64,000 nt of DNA from Fodinibius roseus (lineage in GTDB: Bacteria > Bacteroidota > Rhodothermia > Balneolales > Balneolaceae): the NCBI RefSeq assembly GCF_900129315.1, contig NZ_FQUS01000014.1:62001-126000 (forward strand), in the 5' to 3' direction. A program made the translations under genes and the position numbers. Under the pieces are notes generated by a model. It made no database searches. It had not been told where the DNA came from and was given only the letters and a program-made list of their open reading frames with translations. This document shows positions 43,894 through 52,816 of this stretch, piece after piece; position 1 is the first letter of the stretch; each line of letters opens with the position of its first letter.

Positions 43894-44916
43894 TTACTTT
43901 CCTTCATATTTCTCCAGCTTGTTATGCAATGTCTTACGGCTAAATCCAAGAATTTTCGAAGCTTCCGTTTTATTATTATCCACAGAACTTAACGTCTGGT
44001 TAATAACCTTACGCTCCACCTCCTCTAAGCTTACGCCAACCGGTACCTGAATATAATTATCAAATTCACTTTTCTTTGGAGAAACCGGGTAAACCTTATC
44101 CCCTGCCTGCAGGTGGGAAGGAATCGCATCAGCCTGTACTTTTTCCCCTTCACACAACACCGCACAACGTTCTACGATATTTTTCAACTCCCGAACGTTT
44201 CCCGGCCAGCCATAGGACGTAAATATATCCATACATTCCTCCGAAAATTCGATGGGTTTCATATTGTAGGTGTCAGCAAAGTGATTCGAGAAATATGAAA
44301 CTAATAGTGGGATATCCTCCCTGCGATTCCGAAGAGGTGGAATATAAAGCTCTATGACATTCAACCGGTAATATAGATCTTCCCGAAAATTGCCCGATTT
44401 AACCTCATCGATCAAAATTTTATTCGTGGCGGATATGATACTTACATCCACATTAATCTCCTTCTTACCACCTACCCTGCGGAATGACTGCATTTCAACA
44501 GCCCGTAAAAGCTTTACCTGCATATCTTTCGGCATCTCACCGATCTCATCCAGAAACAAAGTACTTTTATCAGCCAGTTCAAAACACCCTTTCTTTTTCT
44601 CACTGGCACCGGTGAAGGCTCCTTTTTCATGTCCGAAAAGTTCACTTTCCACGAGATCAGAAGGAATAGCCCCGCAATTGACCGAAATCATTTCCTTGTC
44701 ACTCCTGGAACTGTAATAATGAGCCATGCGGGCCATCACTTCCTTCCCTGTCCCGTTTTCACCTGTAATCAGAAGTGTTGCCCTGGTTTTAGCTACCAGC
44801 TTGATTTTTGCCAACAATTCTTTCATTACCTGGTTTTGGGTAATGAATACCGGTTTTGTTTCTCCTCTTTCTTTTCCTGTTTTATCCTGATTATTGCCAT
44901 TATTACTCTTAGTCAT
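43894..44916 (-). CDS. Sigma-54-dependent transcriptional activator (NtrC-type AAA+ with Fis HTH, no receiver)
   Basis: A 340-residue enhancer-binding protein with all activity motifs: Walker A GENGTGKE, ELFGHEKGAFTGASEKKKG (complete GAFTGA), Walker B TLFLDEIGEM, the arginine region FREDLYYRLNVIEL, PPLRNRREDIPLL and YGWPGNVRELKNIVE. The C-terminus (EVERKVINQTLSSVDNNKTE then SRKTLHNKLEKY) is a Fis-type DNA-binding helix-turn-helix. Only about 25 polar residues precede the AAA domain, so there is no sensory domain; control must come from another protein or from expression level. It hydrolyses ATP to remodel sigma-54 polymerase. It sits in the same island as a motif-less homologue. Confidence 0.9.
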   Translation of the reverse strand: MTKSNNGNNQDKTGKERGETKPVFITQNQVMKELLAKIKLVAKTRATLLITGENGTGKEVMARMAHYYSSRSDKEMISVNCGAIPSDLVESELFGHEKGAFTGASEKKKGCFELADKSTLFLDEIGEMPKDMQVKLLRAVEMQSFRRVGGKKEINVDVSIISATNKILIDEVKSGNFREDLYYRLNVIELYIPPLRNRREDIPLLVSYFSNHFADTYNMKPIEFSEECMDIFTSYGWPGNVRELKNIVERCAVLCEGEKVQADAIPSHLQAGDKVYPVSPKKSEFDNYIQVPVGVSLEEVERKVINQTLSSVDNNKTEASKILGFSRKTLHNKLEKYEGK

Positions 44917-45245
44917 TATATGTTGTACCCTCTATCTTTTTTTTTGATATATGATTGCCAACTAATTTTGACGCCCTAAGTCTCCTGCTACTTAAGGTAA
45001 AATGAACGTCCTGATCTTACTGGAATACTCTCTCTTAAGAGCTTAGGCTAATTGTTTGTCACCCTCCAGCAATTTGTCTTAATCACTCTTTCTCTATATT
45101 ATTTCGCGGCTTAAATTTAATAATTATCATTAAAGATGCAAGCAAAACTTCAATAAAGTTAATATATACATTGAATAATTAAAGCAATATCAATAACGAT
45201 AGAAAAACAAAGACATCATAAAATATTTTCCGATACAGGCAGGGG
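44917..45245. other. Intergenic region at the island edge
   Basis: A region of 329 bp between the sigma-54 activator start and the end of rnc, AT-rich. It holds the presumed promoter of the activator gene (a TTGGCAATCATATATC stretch on the minus strand has a -24-like half but no -12 element) and the short palindrome CTCTTAAGAG. No gene or clear terminator is seen. Confidence 0.4.
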
Positions 45246-45995
45246 TTAATTCTTATGTATTTTTTCCAGGGCTTTTTGTGCTGCATTTTGCTCCGCTTCT
45301 TTTTTGCTCTTCCCCACACCTTTGGCAACCGGTTTTTCATCCACATATACCTCAATTTCAAATGTTTTATCATGCCCCGGCCCCCGCTCGGATACAAGAC
45401 TATAGGTGGGAATTTCCATTTGCCGGGCCTGTGCGAACTCTAACAACAGGCTTTTATAATTGTCCAGCGTAGTAGTAATGGTATCAAAATCAATATGACG
45501 GTCAATAATCCTGCGAACGAACAGTGACACAGGCTTATAGCCGGCATCCAGGTATAATGCGCCGATGAGGGCTTCAAAGACATCGGCAAGGATACTTTTT
45601 GAGTTCTCAATACCCTGTCCCTGCACCTGATCGGCAAGCAACATCAGTTCATTAAGCTGAAGCTTTCGGGCAAACATGGCTAACGTATCACCTTTGACAA
45701 GTTTTGCCCGTAATTTGGTAAGAAATCCCTCATTTTTTTCAGGAAACAGGTCGAAGATAATTTCAGTGACTATAAGATCCAAGACGGCATCACCCAGAAA
45801 TTCCAACCGTTCGTAGGAGTCGGTGGGACCAAAATCATTCTCCACCAGCGTAGAACGGTGTCGCAGCGCCTGAACATAGATAAAGGGATTATCAACAGGC
45901 GTCTCTATGATCCGCTCAAGCTTGTCAATACGTTTTTTCAGCTCAGGAGATAGCTTCTTCTCTGATTTAAAAAGGTCCCTGAGCTTCTCAAACAT
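45246..45995 (-). CDS. rnc: Ribonuclease III
   Basis: A 249-residue double-strand-specific endoribonuclease processing rRNA and other RNAs. The catalytic domain contains the signature YERLEFLGDAVLDLIV and a second acidic site in ILADVFEALIGALYLDAGY. The C-terminal dsRNA-binding domain ends in SKKEAEQNAAQKALEKIHK. It is the last gene of the fab cluster, 5 bp after fabF, and is likely cotranscribed with it, an arrangement found in many bacteria. Confidence 0.93.
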   Translation of the reverse strand: MFEKLRDLFKSEKKLSPELKKRIDKLERIIETPVDNPFIYVQALRHRSTLVENDFGPTDSYERLEFLGDAVLDLIVTEIIFDLFPEKNEGFLTKLRAKLVKGDTLAMFARKLQLNELMLLADQVQGQGIENSKSILADVFEALIGALYLDAGYKPVSLFVRRIIDRHIDFDTITTTLDNYKSLLLEFAQARQMEIPTYSLVSERGPGHDKTFEIEVYVDEKPVAKGVGKSKKEAEQNAAQKALEKIHKN

Positions 45996-46000
45996 GCTAT

Positions 46001-47245
46001 TTATTCTTCGAACTTTTTAAACACAAGCGTCGTATTGTGTCCGCCAAATCCAAAAGCATTATTCAGAGCGTATGTGACGTCCCGAACCACAGCCTCATTA
46101 ACCGTATAGTTTAGATCGCACTCTGGATCGGGTGTTTCATAATTGATGGTAGGCGGGATCATGCCATGATAGGTAGCCAGCATGGTAGCCAGTGCCTCCA
46201 TGGCCCCGGCAGCACCAAGACTGTGTCCTGTCATCGATTTGGTGGAATTATGATTAATCTCATAGGCGTGCTCCCCAAAGACTTTTTTTATGGAGTTAGT
46301 CTCGGCAATATCTCCCAGGGGTGTCGAGGTTCCGTGCATATTGATGTGGTCGACATCTTCCGGCTCAATACCGGCTGCATCCAGCGCCCTGTTGATGGCC
46401 AGAATCACCCCTTCCCCGTCAGGGTCGGGTGCAGTAATATGATGGGCATCTGCTGAAAAACCATATCCGATGATCTCTCCGTAGATACGGGCTCCCCGTT
46501 CTTTGGCGTGTTCATATTCCTCGAGGAACAGGATTCCTGACCCTTCCCCGAGCACAAAGCCGTCCCGGTTTTTATCAAAAGGCCGCGAAGCCGTTTTGGG
46601 ATCATCGTTGCGGTTCGACATGGCTCTCATAGAAGTGAATCCGGCCACGCCTATCCGCGAAACCGGGGCCTCCGACCCGCCTGAAACAGCCATTTCGCAT
46701 TGACCGCTTTTGATAGAATCATATGCCAGACCTATATTATGGGATCCCGTCGCACAGGCCGAAACCGCACAAAAATTAGGGCCTTTAAAACCGTATTTGA
46801 TGGAAATCTGTCCCGCGACCATGTCAGGTATGAGCATGGGAATAAAGAAAGGAGAAACGCCCCGGGGACCATGTTCATGAAAAGAGATGGATTGATCATA
46901 AAAGGTAATCATTCCACCGATTCCTGTACCCACAATAACGGCTATCCGGTCTTTATCAACTTTTTCAAGATCAAGACCTGTATCCTGAATCGCTTCTTCA
47001 GCGGCAATAAGCGCATATTGACATACTTTGTCCAGCCGCCGGGCCTCTTTACGGTCGAAATAATCGAGTTCGTCGTAATCTTCAATCTGGGCAGCAAATT
47101 TTGTCGGAAAGTCCTCAGTGTCAAAATGCTCGATGGGACGAGCGCCACTCTTTCCTGAAATTAATCCATTCCAGAAATCCGGTGCCGTCTTACCTACAGG
47201 GGTAAGGGCACCGATTCCGGTAATGACTACTCTACGGTCAGACAT
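46001..47245 (-). CDS. fabF: 3-oxoacyl-[acyl-carrier-protein] synthase II
   Basis: A 414-residue elongating condensing enzyme. It joins acyl-ACP and malonyl-ACP in fatty acid synthesis. The catalytic Cys is in CAVSACATGSHNIG, and the two His residues are in INMHGTSTPLGD and KSMTGHSLGAAGA. A glycine-rich FGFGGHNTTLVF stretch closes the active site. The N-terminus RRVVITGIGALTPVG is typical. It lies between rnc and acpP, 44 bp after the latter. Confidence 0.95.
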   Translation of the reverse strand: MSDRRVVITGIGALTPVGKTAPDFWNGLISGKSGARPIEHFDTEDFPTKFAAQIEDYDELDYFDRKEARRLDKVCQYALIAAEEAIQDTGLDLEKVDKDRIAVIVGTGIGGMITFYDQSISFHEHGPRGVSPFFIPMLIPDMVAGQISIKYGFKGPNFCAVSACATGSHNIGLAYDSIKSGQCEMAVSGGSEAPVSRIGVAGFTSMRAMSNRNDDPKTASRPFDKNRDGFVLGEGSGILFLEEYEHAKERGARIYGEIIGYGFSADAHHITAPDPDGEGVILAINRALDAAGIEPEDVDHINMHGTSTPLGDIAETNSIKKVFGEHAYEINHNSTKSMTGHSLGAAGAMEALATMLATYHGMIPPTINYETPDPECDLNYTVNEAVVRDVTYALNNAFGFGGHNTTLVFKKFEE

Positions 47246-47289
47246 GCAAATAATTTAGCGTGTAAAAATTAAAGTATGCAGATGTATTC

Positions 47290-47526
47290 CTATACTTTAT
47301 CCTGGAGATACTCCACAGCGTTACCTACCGTTGCAATATTTTCAGCATCCTCATCGGGAATACTAATATCGAATTCCTTTTCGAATTCCATTATAAGCTC
47401 AACGGTGTCAAGAGAGTCGGCACCAAGGTCATTGGTAAAATTTGCTTCGTGCGTTACTTCTTCTTCGTCAACACCTAATTTGTCAACGATAATTGCTTTT
47501 ACTTTTGATTCTACGTCTTGTGACAT
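47290..47526 (-). CDS. acpP: Acyl carrier protein
   Basis: A 78-residue acidic four-helix protein carrying acyl chains. The phosphopantetheine attachment serine is in [16 protein letters not shown]. The length and charge match AcpP exactly. It lies between fabG and fabF as in most bacteria. The upstream 137-bp gap contains the 12-bp palindrome CTTAAATTTAAG and probably its own promoter, since ACP is needed in large amounts. Confidence 0.96.
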   Translation of the reverse strand: MSQDVESKVKAIIVDKLGVDEEEVTHEANFTNDLGADSLDTVELIMEFEKEFDISIPDEDAENIATVGNAVEYLQDKV

Positions 47527-47663
47527 AACTGTTTGTTTTAGCTTAAATTTAAGTTAATGAAGTAAGATAAAATCTGCCTACTTGCGTAAAGCATGGGCAG
47601 AAAATACAATTAAAATTAGTAAAAATACACTTTATGCAGCTACTCAATTAAAAAGGCTCATTC

Positions 47664-48413
47664 CTACATGGCCAGCCCGCCATCCACCCGGATGATTTCA
47701 CCGGTAATGTACGAACTAAGGTCTGAAGCTAAAAATGCAACAGTGTGCGCTACCTCTTCTGCTTCCCCGGGCCGTCCCAGCGGTGTTTCCTCCTTAATAC
47801 CCTCCAGGATATTATCATCCAGTTCACCGGTCATTTCTGTCGTGATATAGCCGGGCGCCACGACATTAGCACGAATACTGCGCGATGCCAGCTCTTTGGC
47901 GTATGATTTGGTAAACCCGATAATACCCGCTTTGGAAGCCGCATAGTTACTTTGCCCCGCATTACCGCTGAGGCCGACGACCGAACTGATATTAATGATG
48001 GATCCCCCACGGTTGCGCATCATCGGTTTCGCCGCAGCTTTGCTGTAGTTGAAAACACTTTTAAGATTGGTATCAATAACCTCGTCCCACTGCTCTTCGT
48101 TCATCCGCAGGATCAGGTTGTCACGGGTGATTCCGGCATTATTGACCAATATATCCAATTTTTCCCAGTCAGCGGTAATTTCGGAAATCACCCTTTCGGC
48201 TTTTTCATAGCTTACTGCGTCGGCCTGTATCGCCTTGGCCCTGCGACCTTTGGATTCGATTTCAGCTTTCACTTCATTGGCCGCATCAGCAGAGCTGACA
48301 TAGGTGATCGTTACATCAGCCCCCAAATCAGCCAGTGTGACGGCAATAAATCGCCCGATCCCCCGGCTTCCACCGGTAACTAATGCTGTTTTTCCATTCA
48401 GTGATAATTCCAT
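47664..48413 (-). CDS. fabG: 3-oxoacyl-[acyl-carrier-protein] reductase
   Basis: A 249-residue short-chain dehydrogenase reducing 3-oxoacyl-ACP with NADPH. The cofactor motif is VTGGSRGIGRFIAV. The catalytic residues are Ser in INISSVVGLSG and Tyr-Lys in SNYAASKAGIIGF. NNAG is present in ILVNNAGITRDN. Standard length. It is 72 bp after fabD and 137 bp before acpP. Confidence 0.95.
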   Translation of the reverse strand: MELSLNGKTALVTGGSRGIGRFIAVTLADLGADVTITYVSSADAANEVKAEIESKGRRAKAIQADAVSYEKAERVISEITADWEKLDILVNNAGITRDNLILRMNEEQWDEVIDTNLKSVFNYSKAAAKPMMRNRGGSIINISSVVGLSGNAGQSNYAASKAGIIGFTKSYAKELASRSIRANVVAPGYITTEMTGELDDNILEGIKEETPLGRPGEAEEVAHTVAFLASDLSSYITGEIIRVDGGLAM

Positions 48414-48485
48414 ATACGATTATTGGTTATAATATTATAAGGATGCATTTCCATGTTAAGGTACATTGCATGATCAATGTACCAT

Positions 48486-49373
48486 TTATTCGTATCCACT
48501 TGTTTCTGCTTTTTCAAGCGTGCGTTTGACCAGTCCCCGTAACACCTTGCCGGGACCTACTTCCACAAACGAATCGGCTCCATCCGCATGCATATTTTTT
48601 ATGGTCTGGGTCCACAATACCGGATTCAACAACTGGTTGAGCACATTTGATCTAATTTCATCCGGGTCCGTAGTGGGCCCGGCGGTGTAGTTGCTATAAA
48701 TGGGGCAGTGAGGTTCGGTAATCTTCAATCTCCCTAACCATTCTTTCAGCCCGTCATAGGCAGGCTGCATAAGCGATGAATGAAATGCCCCGCTCACCGG
48801 AAGCATTTTAGCCAGCCGGCATCCTTCTTCTTTCAATAATGCAACCGCTTTCTCAACCGCCTCCACATTACCGGAAATAACCACCTGCCCGGGGCAGTTA
48901 TAATTGGCCGCTACAACTTCTTTCTCCACGATTTCCGAGGCACGGCTGCACATTTTTTCCACGACCGAATCATCCATGCCGATCACCGCCGCCATGGTGC
49001 CCGAGTTTATTTCCCCGGCCTTCTGCATGAGCTTGCCCCTTTTGCGTACGATCCTCAGGGCCTCCTCAAAGGCAACGGCCCCGCAAGCGACCAAAGCGGA
49101 AAACTCCCCGAGGCTGTGTCCGCCCACCATATCCGGGCTTGCATCCAAGGTATTGTACAGCGCTGTCGAGTGGATGAAAATAGCCGGCTGGGTAAACTCG
49201 GTTTGCTTCAGTTTCTCAGCCGGACCTTCGAACATGATGGATTTCAAATCGAAACTCAACACTTCATTGCCGCGATCCAGATAACGAGCGAATACATCAC
49301 TTTCTTCGTAATGATTACGCCCCATCCCAACAAATTGCGAACCTTGTCCGGGAAAAAGATATGCTGTTGCCAT
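48486..49373 (-). CDS. fabD: Malonyl-CoA:ACP transacylase
   Basis: A 295-residue transferase loading malonate on ACP. The substrate/active-site motifs are LFPGQGSQFVGMG at the N-terminus, GGHSLGEFSALVACG (catalytic Ser) and SGAFHSSLM (catalytic His). I take the ATG at 49373, which overlaps the fabH stop by one base (TAATG) and starts MATAYLFPGQ as in homologues; the frame could open 12 codons earlier, but those would run inside fabH. Confidence 0.94.
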   Translation of the reverse strand: MATAYLFPGQGSQFVGMGRNHYEESDVFARYLDRGNEVLSFDLKSIMFEGPAEKLKQTEFTQPAIFIHSTALYNTLDASPDMVGGHSLGEFSALVACGAVAFEEALRIVRKRGKLMQKAGEINSGTMAAVIGMDDSVVEKMCSRASEIVEKEVVAANYNCPGQVVISGNVEAVEKAVALLKEEGCRLAKMLPVSGAFHSSLMQPAYDGLKEWLGRLKITEPHCPIYSNYTAGPTTDPDEIRSNVLNQLLNPVLWTQTIKNMHADGADSFVEVGPGKVLRGLVKRTLEKAETSGYE

Positions 49374-50368
49374 TATGTAATCCCCCATTTCATATAAATT
49401 GCTCCCCATGTATAGCCGCCGCCAAAGGCAGCAAGAATTAAATTATCGCCATGACGAAGTTCATCTTTCCAGTCATACAGACAGAGGGGGATCGTCGCTG
49501 CGGTGGTATTGCCATACTTGTCAATGTTCACCATGACTTTCTCTCGTTCCAGTCCCATGCGGTTTGCGGTCGCGTCAATAATACGCATGTTGGCCTGATG
49601 CGGGACCAGCCAGGCCACATCATCAGCGGTCAGTTCATTTGCATCCATAATTTCGGAAACAACATCCGCCATGCCCACCGTAGCCTTTTTAAATACGGCA
49701 CGGCCATCCTGTTTTATATAATGAAGATGGTTGGCTACGGTTTCTTGCGTAGCGGGGTTTCTGCTACCTCCCGCCGGCTGATACAATGCGCCATCCGTAT
49801 CGCCCTCCACATGATGTATGTAATCAATAAGTCCCGTTTCGTCCGCTGAGGCTTCCAGCAGTACGGCCCCGGCCCCGTCACCAAACAGAATACAGGTCGA
49901 TCGGTCTGTATAATCCACAATAGAGCTCATTTTATCGGATCCGATAACCAATATTTTTTCTGCCTGTCCCGATTCGATAAAGTTAGCACCGGTTGAAAGG
50001 GCATACAAAAATCCCGAACACGCCGCCGACAGGTCAAATCCGTAAGCATTATGGGCCCCGATATATTCCTGGATGAGGCATGCTGTAGCCGGAAACAAAT
50101 AATCGGGTGTAACCGTCGCCAGTATAATGAGATCGATCTCTTCGGCCTCTATTCCACGTCGCGCCAATGCTTCTTTAGCCGCTTCCGCCCCCATAAATGC
50201 GGTCGCTTTGTCTTCATCCTTTAAAATACGCCGCTCTTCAATACCTGTTCGGCTTCGAATCCATTCATCATTTGTTTCGACCATTTCCTCAAGATCGCTG
50301 TTTGTCAGCTTATGCTCAGGCAAATAATGTCCTACAGCTGTAATTCCTGCTCGTTTAATTTCCGCCAT
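49373..50368 (-). CDS. fabH: 3-oxoacyl-[acyl-carrier-protein] synthase III
   Basis: A 331-residue initiating condensing enzyme using acetyl-CoA (or branched acyl-CoA) and malonyl-ACP. The catalytic Cys is in LSAACSGFLYAL, the His in LVPHQANMRI, and the Asn in the C-terminal YGNTTAATIPL. The N-terminus ITAVGHYLPEHKLTN is typical. It is 12 bp after plsX and overlaps fabD by one base, so the three are probably one operon. Confidence 0.95.
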   Translation of the reverse strand: MAEIKRAGITAVGHYLPEHKLTNSDLEEMVETNDEWIRSRTGIEERRILKDEDKATAFMGAEAAKEALARRGIEAEEIDLIILATVTPDYLFPATACLIQEYIGAHNAYGFDLSAACSGFLYALSTGANFIESGQAEKILVIGSDKMSSIVDYTDRSTCILFGDGAGAVLLEASADETGLIDYIHHVEGDTDGALYQPAGGSRNPATQETVANHLHYIKQDGRAVFKKATVGMADVVSEIMDANELTADDVAWLVPHQANMRIIDATANRMGLEREKVMVNIDKYGNTTAATIPLCLYDWKDELRHGDNLILAAFGGGYTWGAIYMKWGIT

Positions 50369-50380
50369 GCAAGGGATTAT

Positions 50381-51364
50381 TTAATTGAGAGATGCTACAA
50401 TTTTTTCATTGATATTGTACTCAATGCATTTGGCTGCATTCAATATCATGTTCTTTATGGCACGCGGGGTGCTGCTGCCGTGTCCTACCATGCTGACCCC
50501 ATCCACCCCGAGGAAGGGGACCCCTCCCACCCGGTCGGGGTTAAACTCTCTTAGAGACGTTTCCAGCACCTTATTCACCAGCTGTGCTTCTTCACTTCCC
50601 ATTTCCAACTCCTGAATTCCTCTTTTGATAAAAATCCCCAGAGCGGCGGGAATCGATTCGCCGAACTTAAGAAGAATATTACCCACTAACGCATCACACA
50701 AAAAAACATCCGCGCGGGCATTGAAAATATCTCTCCCCTCGACATTACCCACAAAATTGGGGAGCCCTTCAAGCTTCTGAAAAGCCTCTTTCAAGTTATC
50801 CGTACCTTTTTCTTCTTCCTCACCGACATTCAGAAGTCCCACTTTGGGATTATCCACCCCCATGATTTCACGGACATATATCGCTCCCATACGGGCAAAC
50901 TGGGGATACATATCGGGACGTACTTCCAGGTTGGCTCCCACATCCATCACCAGTCGCACCCCCTTAATAGTGGGGAAGATGGCCGCAATAGCCGGACGCG
51001 AAACTCCTTTCAGTTTTCCCAGAAGAAAAGTGGACGCAGCCAGCAAGGCTCCGGTATTGCCGCTGCTAACAAAGGCATGGCACTCGCCCGCCCGGTGCAT
51101 ACCGATGCCCGTAACAATCGACGATTTTTGTTTGGTCTTGACGGCCTGAGCCGGTGACTCATCCATTTCTATAATTTCAGGTGCGTGCTGTACCTTTATG
51201 CGTTGCCGGTCATAATCATGATTGGCAAGCTCATCACTGACCACATCTTCGGGGCCAACAAGCATGATGGTAAGCTCAGATGTTTCATTAATAGCTTCAA
51301 TAGCACCCTGTACCGGGCTTTCGGGATAATGATCTCCCCCCGCGGCATCTACAGCAATAACCAT
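50381..51364 (-). CDS. plsX: Phosphate acyltransferase PlsX
   Basis: A 327-residue enzyme making acyl-phosphate from acyl-ACP for phospholipid synthesis. Typical segments are IAVDAAGGDHYPESPVQGAI at the N-terminus, FVSSGNTGALLAAS, and the late GVDGVSMVGHGSS. A normal length. It is flanked by rpmF (21 bp) and fabH (12 bp), the classical arrangement. Confidence 0.95.
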   Translation of the reverse strand: MVIAVDAAGGDHYPESPVQGAIEAINETSELTIMLVGPEDVVSDELANHDYDRQRIKVQHAPEIIEMDESPAQAVKTKQKSSIVTGIGMHRAGECHAFVSSGNTGALLAASTFLLGKLKGVSRPAIAAIFPTIKGVRLVMDVGANLEVRPDMYPQFARMGAIYVREIMGVDNPKVGLLNVGEEEEKGTDNLKEAFQKLEGLPNFVGNVEGRDIFNARADVFLCDALVGNILLKFGESIPAALGIFIKRGIQELEMGSEEAQLVNKVLETSLREFNPDRVGGVPFLGVDGVSMVGHGSSTPRAIKNMILNAAKCIEYNINEKIVASLN

Positions 51365-51385
51365 GAAAAAGGAATTAGGATAAAA

Positions 51386-51565
51386 TTATTTGTTTACATC
51401 TAATACCTGCCGGCCGCGGTAATAACCGCACTCTGTGCAAATATGATGATACTTGTGATATGCGCCACAATTTTGACATTCAGCAAGGGTAGGTTCGGCG
51501 ATCTTATGATGCGAGCGCCGTTTATTTGTTCGTGAAGATGAATGTCTGCGTTTTGGATGTGCCAT
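51386..51565 (-). CDS. rpmF: Ribosomal protein L32
   Basis: A 59-residue zinc-ribbon ribosomal protein: MAHPKRRHSSSRTNKRRSHH, then two CxxC pairs (CQNCGAYH and CTECGYYRG). Position between yceD and plsX is the usual one. The start at 51565 is the only ATG fitting the conserved N-terminus. Confidence 0.93.
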   Translation of the reverse strand: MAHPKRRHSSSRTNKRRSHHKIAEPTLAECQNCGAYHKYHHICTECGYYRGRQVLDVNK

Positions 51566-51589
51566 TATAAAATTGTAATAGTGTTTCTG

Positions 51590-52096
51590 TTAATTCTTAA
51601 GTTTCTTTAATTTTTCCCACCGGGGATCTATCTGTTCGGTTTCTTCCTCCACTTCTCCATACTTCCTGGTTTCAAATTCCCTGGGATTGCCTTCCTCATC
51701 CAAAAATTTGGGATGCAGTTTTTTAATCGGAATATTCAACATGATAGTATCGCGAACTTCCTCTTCGATACTGAGCGTGTTCGACGAAAAGTTAAATCGC
51801 CGTACCGCACCCTCCTCGTTTTCTGTCTCTTCCTGTACATCTACTTTAAACAGAACTTCATAGTCGGAAGCTACAGGCTGAATATAGGATTCAAGCGAAC
51901 GATCACACGTCAGCTCTACCTCTGCATCCACACGAAAATTAACCCGTATAAAGTGAATCGTCCGGTAAAAATGAAGATCGATTTCCGCCCCTTTAAAATC
52001 GTAGGGCGACATATCCAGATCTTCGCCGGTAAGCCCGACGGTTCTCCGGCTTTCCCCTTCGGGTATTTCAACTATGTTGAATTCAAGTTTTGACAT
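51590..52096 (-). CDS. YceD/DUF177 family protein
   Basis: A 168-residue DUF177 protein, a family co-located with rpmF and linked to 23S rRNA/ribosome metabolism. Recognisable parts are VEVELTCDRSLESYIQPV (with the family's C-dR.l), a strand-rich core and the acidic tail NPREFETRKYGEVEEETEQI followed by PRWEKLKKLK. I choose the ATG at 52096 (MSKLEFNIVEIPEG); the frame continues 21 codons upstream into sequence next to the kinase gene that does not look like this family. Confidence 0.85.
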   Translation of the reverse strand: MSKLEFNIVEIPEGESRRTVGLTGEDLDMSPYDFKGAEIDLHFYRTIHFIRVNFRVDAEVELTCDRSLESYIQPVASDYEVLFKVDVQEETENEEGAVRRFNFSSNTLSIEEEVRDTIMLNIPIKKLHPKFLDEEGNPREFETRKYGEVEEETEQIDPRWEKLKKLKN

Positions 52097-52142
52097 AACA
52101 GTAATAGCTTGCAAAGTTATGAATATTTGGATATATCCGCAA

Positions 52143-52811
52143 TCAATTAAACAACCCAAATAAACGCTGCTCTACCAGTTCTATTATACGGCCCAAATCC
52201 TCGTCATTATTCACAAAATCCAGATCATCGGAATTAATAATCAGCTTCTCGTGGGGATACCGTTCGATCCAATCTTCGTACAGCCTGTTCAGGCGTTCCA
52301 AATATTCGATGCGAATCGTATTTTCATAATCGCGCCCGCGCTGCTGAATCTGTTCGACCAGGGTCGGTACCTGCGCACGGATATAAATCAACAAGTTGGG
52401 CGCCCGGAGGTAGTTTGTCATCTCCTCAAACAGGGCGTGATAGTTGCTGAAGTCACGATCGCTCATGAGTCCCATCTCATACAGGTTTTTAGCAAAAATC
52501 TCCACATCCTCGTAGATCGTGCGGTCCTGCACCACCCGTCCCTCCTTCTCAAGCATCTTTTTTTGGTGGCGAAACCGGCTGGACAGAAAATAGATCTGCA
52601 GATTGAAGCTCCATCGGCGCATATCCTCATAAAAATCAGCGAGATAGGGGTTGTTATCCACAGATTCATACACCGGTTCCCATCCCAGGTGTTTTGCCAG
52701 CAAGCCCGTCAGTGATGACTTACCCGCGCCGATATTCCCGGCAATCGAAATAAACTTGAGATCGTCAGAAGCCGATTTGCCGGCAAGTATGTCGTTATTG
52801 TCTTTGCTCAT
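52143..52811 (-). CDS. Deoxynucleoside kinase (dNK/dGK-dAK type)
   Basis: A 222-residue P-loop kinase phosphorylating deoxynucleosides for salvage. The P-loop is ISIAGNIGAGKSSLTGLLAK, the substrate segment is ERSIYED-like (VVQDRTIYEDVEIFAKNLY), and the LID region is RIEYLERLNRLYEDWI. It is 5 bp before pgi in transcription order reversed, that is, pgi is upstream and the two probably share a transcript. The exact nucleoside preference is not visible. Confidence 0.87.
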   Translation of the reverse strand: MSKDNNDILAGKSASDDLKFISIAGNIGAGKSSLTGLLAKHLGWEPVYESVDNNPYLADFYEDMRRWSFNLQIYFLSSRFRHQKKMLEKEGRVVQDRTIYEDVEIFAKNLYEMGLMSDRDFSNYHALFEEMTNYLRAPNLLIYIRAQVPTLVEQIQQRGRDYENTIRIEYLERLNRLYEDWIERYPHEKLIINSDDLDFVNNDEDLGRIIELVEQRLFGLFN

Positions 52812-52816
52812 TCCTC

